Program-made: the position numbers and the translations under genes
In this document: one piece after another, positions 6,259 through 12,094 of the stretch
Layout of the letters: every line of letters begins with the position of its first letter
Position numbering within the stretch: position 1 is the first letter of the stretch
The notes under the pieces: generated by a model
Database searches by the model: none
The model's input: the letters and a program-made list of their open reading frames with translations, nothing else
Told to the model about the DNA's origin: nothing
NCBI GenBank assembly: GCA_016550485.1
Contig: JABXGV010000034.1
Coordinates: 1-15,169, forward strand
Origin: an archaeon
GTDB taxonomy: Archaea > Asgardarchaeota > Hermodarchaeia > Hermodarchaeales > Hermodarchaeaceae
Length of the DNA: 15,169 bases
Direction of reading: 5' to 3'

Positions 6259-6789
6259 ATGCTAGAAGGGCGTGTTGTCAACTTGCGACTCATGGAACAA
6301 ATGGATGTACCTTTAATCGTGGAATGGGCGAACAACCCTGACTTTGGTGGCGAATTCGAGCCAATAGAACAGGTTACACATGCTGAAATAGCAAAATGGC
6401 TTGATGGGCTTCCTGCCAATGAGAAGTGGTTTTTTATTGAGAAGAAAGATGGGACTAAAGTTGGACAGATTATGTTTGCCCCCGTGGGCCCGCACTATGT
6501 AATTGGGTATCGAATGCTACAATCGGAGAGGAATAAGGGGTATTGCACAGAGGCGGTTCAAATTATCGTGGATTTCTTGTTTCTCACCAGAGATATTGTC
6601 CGTATTCAAGCGGAAACAAATCCGCAGAATCTAGCTTCGCAGCGGGTTCTTGAGAAAGCGGGGTTCACTAAGGAAGGTGTGAGGCGCAAGGCAGTCTTCA
6701 TAAGAGGGAAGTGGTGTGATGGGGCATTCTATAGTATTCTTCGTGAAGAATGGCGAGAACCTAAAATCCTTCTTGGACCCCTAGCTTAG
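6259..6789 (+). CDS. GNAT-family N-acetyltransferase (RimJ/RimL-like)
   Basis: This 176-residue protein resembles GNAT acetyltransferases of the RimJ/RimL type, which transfer acetyl from acetyl-CoA to an amine. Visible are an N-terminal GRVVNLRLMEQMDVPLIVEW segment, a central strand (KVGQIMFAP), the RNKGYCTEAV segment corresponding to the acetyl-CoA pyrophosphate loop, and the family's ETNPQNLASQRVLEKAGF motif (acetyl-CoA-site Asn and C-terminal Gly-Phe). I choose the ATG at 6259 over the GTG at 6250 because GGTGAG precedes it by about 8 bases. The gene follows the ftr-like gene by 18 bases, so they are probably co-transcribed. Its stop lies 4 bases from the converging hutH stop. The substrate cannot be told from sequence. 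Confidence 0.85.
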   Translation: MLEGRVVNLRLMEQMDVPLIVEWANNPDFGGEFEPIEQVTHAEIAKWLDGLPANEKWFFIEKKDGTKVGQIMFAPVGPHYVIGYRMLQSERNKGYCTEAVQIIVDFLFLTRDIVRIQAETNPQNLASQRVLEKAGFTKEGVRRKAVFIRGKWCDGAFYSILREEWREPKILLGPLA

Positions 6790-6793
6790 TATT

Positions 6794-8647
6794 TTAAGCG
6801 TTAAACCTAGAAATCTTTGTCTTGACTTCTCGGAGAAGCTTACCACTGTGAACCACCTGCCATAAGGCGGCGATGTCACGGTGAACAAGGACGTCATGCG
6901 TTATACGATCTTGGTCCAAACCACTTACTCTCGTGGTCCTTGGTACAACTTCTCGGACCGCTTTAAATGCGATATTTGTACCATGACCAAGTGCTACCTG
7001 TTTTATGAGGGCACGAATATCAACACCCTGTGCAGCACATAGGAGTTCACACGCGATGATGTGTTCAACGTTATTCACCACTTCTTGGGCCTGCCGGGCT
7101 GCAATGGTGCCCATACTGACGTGATCCTCCTGGTTAGCTGACGTAGGGATTGTAGTTACACTTGCTGGTGTAGCTAGTGTCTGGCATTCAGCTGCAAGGG
7201 CAGCCGCAACAATTTGGGCTAGCCCTAACCCATAATGAACACCACGGTTTTCCGAGGGTGGCTGCAGAAGGAAGAGGGGAAGCCCGTCGCTGAGGTTGTT
7301 GTCGACGAGTCGAGCGATACGGCGTTCGGCAATTGTACCGATGCTAGTCACTGCCATCGCCAGCAAATCCATTGCAATGGCAACGGGCTGGCCATGAAAG
7401 TTCCCACCTGAAAGAAAGGTCTTGTCTTCAGGAAAAACAAGGGGGTTATCCGTTGCGGAATTTATTTCAGTTGTCACCACTTGAGCAGCATACTCAATTG
7501 CATCCCTCACCGCGCCCAGTACCTGTGGTGTGCAGCGAAGAGAATAGGCATCTTGTACTTTGAGGGTTTGTCGAGCAGCCTCATAGGCTGCATCGAAGGC
7601 AGTGTCTGATAATCCGAGCTGTTTCATTGCTGCTATCAGAGATGCACGCTGTTGTTGAAGTGGCTTTGTAGTAGTTTTAGATTCTACTGCCAATTGCCTG
7701 TCTAGCTCCAGCACAATATGAGCAACTTTCTGTAAAAGGGTAGTTAGCGCATACCGATCCCTCGTTGGGTACTGCTCTATTATCGTTTGTAGGTGTTGAG
7801 CCGCCTTCGCTACGGCTTGCCCACGGAGATGAGAAGACACAACTAGGTTGCTACCTCGAAGAAGCGCGCACAAATTTTCTGCAGTCTTATGTTGGCCCGT
7901 ATGCGGGCGGAGCTGGTGGATACGTGGGTCAAAGGCATCTTGCACACCTTCAAGGGCTTCAATACTCAGGGCAGCAGCAATTTCTGCAGACGCCACTAAC
8001 TTCTGAGCATCCGCTATAGCAAGAGCCGCAATTGCGGTCATCACTTGTGTTCCGTTGATAAGGGCGATTCCTTCCTTTCGGTCAAGACTGATTGGGATGA
8101 TTCTAGCACATTGAAGGGCTTCTTTTCCTGAAAGGATTTCCCCGCGATACTCAGCTTGTCCCTCGCCGATGAGGACTAGGGCCATATGAGCAAGTGGGGC
8201 GAGATCTCCACTAGCTCCCACAGAGCCCTTGGAGGGGATAATCGGGTGAACCCCTTCATTGAGGAACTTGATCAGGGTTTCAAGCGTCTTGAGGCGGATG
8301 CCTGAGTGCCCCTTTGCGAGGGTGTTGGCACGGAGTAACATTGAGGCGCGGACGATTTCTGTCGGTAGAGGTTCCCCAACGCCTGCAGCATGACTGATCA
8401 AGAGGCTACGCTGGAGCTCCCGAGCTTTGTTATCTGGAATCACGACATTCGCGAAGGGTCCAAAGCCTGTTGTGACTCCGTAGACCACACTCCCTGCATC
8501 GACTAACTCTTGAACGTAGTCTGCAGCTTTTCGAACTAGTTGCACTGCCGTTTTTGACAGCCGGACTTTCGAGAGGTTGCGTGCCACGGCGACAACAGAA
8601 TTGATGGTTAACGTGTTCCCATCGAGGACGATATGCTTGGCAGTCAT
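6794..8647 (-). CDS. hutH: Histidine ammonia-lyase with a ~90-residue insertion
   Basis: HutH removes ammonia from L-histidine to give urocanate, the first step of histidine degradation. The MIO cofactor triad is in GSVGASGDLAPLAH (Ala145-Ser146-Gly147). Other family marks are VVYGVTTGFGPF, LISHAAGVG with the Ser-His pair typical of histidine rather than phenylalanine or tyrosine enzymes, INGTQ, RPHTGQ, VQDAYSLRC, TEINSATDNP, SGGNFHG and SANQEDHVSMG with the histidine-specific Glu. The protein has 617 residues instead of about 500: residues 272-363 are an extra, mostly helical segment between LLRGSNL and VQDAYSLR. I take the ATG at 8645-8647 because GGTGA lies 5 bases before it; an earlier TTG at 8659 lacks support. 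Its TATA box is at 8684-8692. It converges on the GNAT gene. Confidence 0.9.
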   Translation of the reverse strand: MTAKHIVLDGNTLTINSVVAVARNLSKVRLSKTAVQLVRKAADYVQELVDAGSVVYGVTTGFGPFANVVIPDNKARELQRSLLISHAAGVGEPLPTEIVRASMLLRANTLAKGHSGIRLKTLETLIKFLNEGVHPIIPSKGSVGASGDLAPLAHMALVLIGEGQAEYRGEILSGKEALQCARIIPISLDRKEGIALINGTQVMTAIAALAIADAQKLVASAEIAAALSIEALEGVQDAFDPRIHQLRPHTGQHKTAENLCALLRGSNLVVSSHLRGQAVAKAAQHLQTIIEQYPTRDRYALTTLLQKVAHIVLELDRQLAVESKTTTKPLQQQRASLIAAMKQLGLSDTAFDAAYEAARQTLKVQDAYSLRCTPQVLGAVRDAIEYAAQVVTTEINSATDNPLVFPEDKTFLSGGNFHGQPVAIAMDLLAMAVTSIGTIAERRIARLVDNNLSDGLPLFLLQPPSENRGVHYGLGLAQIVAAALAAECQTLATPASVTTIPTSANQEDHVSMGTIAARQAQEVVNNVEHIIACELLCAAQGVDIRALIKQVALGHGTNIAFKAVREVVPRTTRVSGLDQDRITHDVLVHRDIAALWQVVHSGKLLREVKTKISRFNA

Positions 8648-8683
8648 CTCAGTCACCAATTGACATCAAGTGGAGCAGTACCA

Positions 8684-8692
8684 TTATATTAA
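8684..8692 (-). promoter_or_regulatory. TATA box of hutH
   Basis: The minus strand reads TTAATATAA. A start about 27 bases downstream (near 8661) gives a leader of roughly 14 bases that still contains the GGTGA ribosome-binding site at 8653-8657. Confidence 0.55.
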
Positions 8693-8717
8693 TTCGGTTC
8701 TATGATGCCAACCAATA

Positions 8718-8733
8718 ATTTAGGCGTCTAAAT
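8718..8733. promoter_or_regulatory. Dyad ATTTAG-GCGT-CTAAAT upstream of hutH
   Basis: Perfect 6-bp arms flank a 4-base spacer. The dyad sits between the permease stop (8737) and the hutH TATA box, about 37 bases upstream of that box. It could be a regulator site for hutH or a weak hairpin at the end of the exporter transcript; no T-run follows it. Confidence 0.35.
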
Positions 8734-8736
8734 GCG

Positions 8737-10395
8737 TTATTCCATGTGCATGTATGCACGGGCAGCCAGTCCTAACAGGATTAGGGTTTGTCCCACTGAG
8801 TACCCACTGATGAAAAGTGATGCTACTAACATTAAGGCAATCCCTCCTTGGAAGAAACCGAGAAGTAGGATGGCGACCGGGGCGATTACTATCCATGAGA
8901 GAACCGGATAGGTAATCATGAGACTAACGGGGATTTGTGTTTGCGTTTGGGTTGCATACGGGTATCTGCTACCTAGGCTGATTCCCATTGCCGTAGACAA
9001 TATCACAGCGTGTGGGAGTATGGCTAGGGCAACAAGGATAAGACCAAGGTTGCCAAGGATTACTGCGAAGTAAAATGCAAAGGGAATCGCTATCAACACT
9101 GGTGTAACCAAAAACATGAGAAATTTCCCAATTGCCACTTTGATTGGAGTAATACGAGCGAGTCGAATCAGATAGAGGGAACCGTGTTCACCACGGAAAG
9201 GGTCAGCGGCTGTAATCGCTAGAAGGGGAGTGATTAGAATCAGAAGCAGGGAATAAAGCGTTGGCGCGAAGGCATAGGTATCCTCGGGTAATGGCAAGAC
9301 TAACTGGATTACAGGGCTCAAAAGAACCAAGATGACGACTATGATGTAGTTTACTGCGATTCCTGCCCAATAAAATGCCTTCCCAGGTTTTCGAAGCCCT
9401 GTAATAATATCTTTCATTATCAAGGTCCGGAAAGGTGAGCTAGCGCCCTGGAAGGAGAGGCCTATCCGGCTTAGGATGCCAACTGCTGGACCTCGCCGCT
9501 GCGTTGTAGTGATGACATCCTCAAACAACTCTGGACCTGCAGCGTTTGTCACATGTCTAGCTACATACAAACAAACAGGATAGAGAATGATAAGAAAGAC
9601 CAAGATGACATTTAGTGCAAATGGGGAGTAGGGGGCCATTTGTCCATTCGAGCAGAGTGCAACTAACACGTAAGCTAGGGCGAAAACAGGAAGAGGCCAC
9701 CCTAGCCCTCCCACAGGAACCACTGGTGATAGGATGATAAGTGTGCTAAAGAAAAGACAAAGGTAGAAGGTCAGTCGGAAAAGCCGGCTGAAGAATCGGG
9801 GCTTAGTAGCGGATTTACGGATGCAATAAAGCGAATGGGTTGCTAGAGCACCCACCTCACCGAGAAGGAACATCACGAAAATCGCAATAGCAAAGAAGGC
9901 GAGAGGAACCTCATATGCTAGGCTGAAAAATGCCATGACCGGAAGAAAGGCAATAATCGCGTAGACGAAAAATAGTAGGCGCCGCGGAATCGAACGAGTA
10001 TATTTCGCGAAAAAGATAGAATGCGCCTTGAGCGGGGCGGTGAGAATCATATCGATGTCTGCGGGTTCCACTTCTTCAGCGAGAGGACAGCCTAGTAACG
10101 CTTTGAATATTTGTTGAACCGCAATCAATGAAATAATGGCGTATACCAGAAGGATCGAGTTGGGACCTAGAAGTCCACTATCAACAAAGAGCCAGTACAG
10201 TGGTGCCCGCATCTCTTCGGGAAGTATAAAGATCATAAACCAGAGAAGAAACAGTACTAACCCAACAATAGCAAAGGAAATTATTTGAACGATAAGAAAC
10301 GCTGGCTGTCGAAAGGCCCTCCGTATATGGTTTAAAAGGCGGTGGTATTCCCATCGGATGAGAGTCCAGGTACTAACTGTCGTCAGCCTTCTCAC
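8737..10395 (-). CDS. ABC-2 type exporter permease
   Basis: This 552-residue integral membrane protein is the likely membrane subunit of an ABC-2 type exporter. A short cytoplasmic N-terminus (TLIRWEYHRLLNHIRRAF) precedes roughly a dozen hydrophobic segments spread over the whole length. The first is at about residues 33-57, and there is a long, less hydrophobic loop around 290-335 (ATTTQRRGP region and following). The start is a GTG at 10393-10395, and the gene overlaps the end of the ATPase gene by 23 bases, which ties the two into one translationally coupled unit. GAGGG lies directly before the GTG, closer than usual. The length is greater than that of simple six-helix ABC-2 permeases, suggesting a two-half architecture. 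The substrate is unknown. Confidence 0.78.
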   Translation of the reverse strand: MRRLTTVSTWTLIRWEYHRLLNHIRRAFRQPAFLIVQIISFAIVGLVLFLLWFMIFILPEEMRAPLYWLFVDSGLLGPNSILLVYAIISLIAVQQIFKALLGCPLAEEVEPADIDMILTAPLKAHSIFFAKYTRSIPRRLLFFVYAIIAFLPVMAFFSLAYEVPLAFFAIAIFVMFLLGEVGALATHSLYCIRKSATKPRFFSRLFRLTFYLCLFFSTLIILSPVVPVGGLGWPLPVFALAYVLVALCSNGQMAPYSPFALNVILVFLIILYPVCLYVARHVTNAAGPELFEDVITTTQRRGPAVGILSRIGLSFQGASSPFRTLIMKDIITGLRKPGKAFYWAGIAVNYIIVVILVLLSPVIQLVLPLPEDTYAFAPTLYSLLLILITPLLAITAADPFRGEHGSLYLIRLARITPIKVAIGKFLMFLVTPVLIAIPFAFYFAVILGNLGLILVALAILPHAVILSTAMGISLGSRYPYATQTQTQIPVSLMITYPVLSWIVIAPVAILLLGFFQGGIALMLVASLFISGYSVGQTLILLGLAARAYMHME

Positions 10396-11155
10396 GCCCT
10401 CGCAGTATCGAAATATAATAGTCCTCTAAGGTTACACCACCCTCAATGTGGCTGCGTAAATCCTTAACTGTACCCTCGGCTACTTTCACTCCTCGTGAAA
10501 TAATTGTGAACTCTTGGCTTACTTCCTCGGCGACACTAAGAATATGGGTGGATAGGAGTATCGTATGTCCCTCTTTAGCGAGATCTCGAAAGAGTTGCTT
10601 CAGCACATAGCCCCCCTCTGGATCTAGTGAATAGTGTGGCTCATCCATTACAAGCACGGTTGGTTTTCGGATTAACAAACCACATAGTAAGCTTCTTTGA
10701 AGCATTCCTCTTGAAAGTGCCCCCATGTACTTGTTCGTATAAGAACCGATTTCAAAGAGCTCTACAAAACGGGACCTACGTTCCTCATAGACATCTTCAG
10801 GGATTTGATATAAGCTTGCGACGAATCGGAGAAACTCTTCGACTCTAAGACTCTCATAGGCTGAGGGGCTATCTGGAAGGAATCCTATATGCTGCCTGGC
10901 CTCCCATGACTCTCTGAGCATATCGTAGCCACAGATGAAGATGCTGCCCCGAATAGGACGTGAGAGACCGACAAGCATCTGCATCGTTGTTGTTTTACCA
11001 GCACCGTTGGGTCCCACAAGGGCATGTACAACGCCTCTACCTATCTTGAGGTTTAGCCTGTTCACAGCTAGAACCCGGTGCGGATAAAGTTTAGAAAGTT
11101 GAAAGGTCTCAATAGCGGGTGAATCTTCTGTTGGTTCTTTTACAGTACTACACAT
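10373..11155 (-). CDS. ABC transporter ATP-binding protein
   Basis: This 260-residue ATPase would power the permease encoded immediately downstream. It carries Walker A GPNGAGKT (48-55), a signature LSRGM (147-151, in place of LSGGQ), Walker B VLVMDEP (167-173), D-loop SLDP and the switch histidine in LSTHIL (His204). The order and length fit the ABC-2 exporter class. Three positions are unusual. The Q-loop position reads Asp (GFLPD, residue 95), the residue after Walker B is His (DEPHYSLD) where Thr is common, and the signature has Arg for the first Gly. The ATG at 11153-11155 has GGAGG 12 bases upstream, a rather long spacer. The gene is the third of a leftward series after the 66- and 159-residue membrane proteins. 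Confidence 0.9.
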   Translation of the reverse strand: MCSTVKEPTEDSPAIETFQLSKLYPHRVLAVNRLNLKIGRGVVHALVGPNGAGKTTTMQMLVGLSRPIRGSIFICGYDMLRESWEARQHIGFLPDSPSAYESLRVEEFLRFVASLYQIPEDVYEERRSRFVELFEIGSYTNKYMGALSRGMLQRSLLCGLLIRKPTVLVMDEPHYSLDPEGGYVLKQLFRDLAKEGHTILLSTHILSVAEEVSQEFTIISRGVKVAEGTVKDLRSHIEGGVTLEDYYISILRGREKADDS

Positions 11156-11205
11156 AATTCACTCTAGCCTCCGATCTTAAATCGATGATTTCTATTTGTT
11201 ACCCT

Positions 11206-11685
11206 TTATGGTATTCCCCATTGATGTGGCATGGGTACAAGTACGATAACAATTATTGTTACAAGGATAGCGCCTAGGATGCAGGCGGCTCTAGTTACTG
11301 GAGAGAGATTCCTATAACCCTTTAATGCCAATGAGAAAAGGGCTGCAGCTATAAGGAAGCCACCGAAACAGCGGACAATGATATACATCGGTACTAGGAT
11401 AATGGATACAAGAGGTATGATGGTTGGTGTTTGTATTTGAATAAGTGATAGCCAGGCTAGAATGAAAGTGGCGATGGTCACGAAGAATAGTCCCGCGATA
11501 AGGAATCTGTGTTCAGAAAAGGTTCGTAGCTCTCCAAACTCCTGAAGCGCGTATTGCTGCTCGATGAGCGTAATCAACTCGGCTCGGCTCAACGAGTCGC
11601 TAACTGATAACCCCAAGGAACGAGCCTCTGCTTCTAATTCTCTGCGACTCAACTTGAGGAGTTTATCCCGTTTATTAGTCATCAT
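11206..11685 (-). CDS. Membrane protein with N-terminal Rho_N/SAP/LEM-like segment
   Basis: This 159-residue protein has two parts. Residues about 8-43 (KLLKLSRRELEAEARSLGL, then SRAELITLIEQQ) have the helix-turn-helix spacing of helix-extended-helix folds such as Rho_N, SAP and LEM, which commonly bind nucleic acid or DNA-associated proteins. Residues about 61-84, 88-104, 107-122 and 132-151 are hydrophobic and would form three or four membrane helices. The soluble part is expected to face the cytoplasm, but topology was not computed. Two adjacent ATGs precede TNKRD; the first, at 11683-11685, has GGAG 7 bases upstream. It lies 50 bases before the ABC ATPase gene and may be co-transcribed with it. 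The domain call is by pattern only, and the function is unknown. Confidence 0.7.
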   Translation of the reverse strand: MMTNKRDKLLKLSRRELEAEARSLGLSVSDSLSRAELITLIEQQYALQEFGELRTFSEHRFLIAGLFFVTIATFILAWLSLIQIQTPTIIPLVSIILVPMYIIVRCFGGFLIAAALFSLALKGYRNLSPVTRAACILGAILVTIIVIVLVPMPHQWGIP

Positions 11686-11800
11686 TCATTGGCTCCGACT
11701 GCGAATAACCAGACAGCCTTACCTTTATCTCCTCATAAGATTTTTCTTAGAAGCAAACTCCAACTGAACCAGTCAAGGATATCAAAAACGAGGTTATAGG

Positions 11801-12001
11801 CTAACTCTTAGCCCAAGACTTCCATACGAGAAGGAGAGCGACTGCTACAAAAAGCGCAGCGATAATAGAGAAAATCACGCCCATCAATTGTAAAATAACC
11901 AAGCCCAAAGAAGCAAAGGGAATTATCCAGCCCAAATTAAAGAAGATTGATCCGAGGGTTAGACAAATTACTGCAAGTGCCCAGCGTACTGGATCCCGCA
12001 A
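11801..12001 (-). CDS. Small two-helix membrane protein, TTG start
   Basis: This is a 66-residue very hydrophobic protein with two predicted helices (about residues 7-34 and 37-60), basic residues near both ends (RDPVR and KSWAK) and no catalytic motif. The start is a TTG at 11999-12001, well supported by GAGGTGA ending 8 bases before it. A CTATTATTAA element at 12036-12045 is a possible TATA box. A T5 run downstream at 11785-11789 (minus strand) may end the transcript. It is unrelated in sequence to the two tandem small membrane proteins at the left of the window. It lies between the P-type ATPase and the Rho_N-like membrane protein; its role is unknown. Confidence 0.68.
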   Translation of the reverse strand: MRDPVRWALAVICLTLGSIFFNLGWIIPFASLGLVILQLMGVIFSIIAALFVAVALLLVWKSWAKS

Positions 12002-12094
12002 TTCCTATTTCACCTCGAAGAACTTGAACTGCACCTTAATAATAGAGTTGTGTTCCGTTTACAAATCAAAGCGTTGAGTGTTGACTTTCTCCTT

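Noticed and set aside
7559..7834. HutH insert as an internal duplication of the VQDAYSLR...TDNPL segment
   Set aside because: The insert contains RDRYALTTLLQ and a later TTKPL that loosely echo that segment, but the match is short, gapped and too weak to claim.
6794..8647. Phenylalanine or tyrosine ammonia-lyase, or an aminomutase
   Set aside because: The Ser-His pair in LISHAAG and the Glu in NQEDHVSMG are the histidine-type residues, and the neighbours are histidine-pathway genes.
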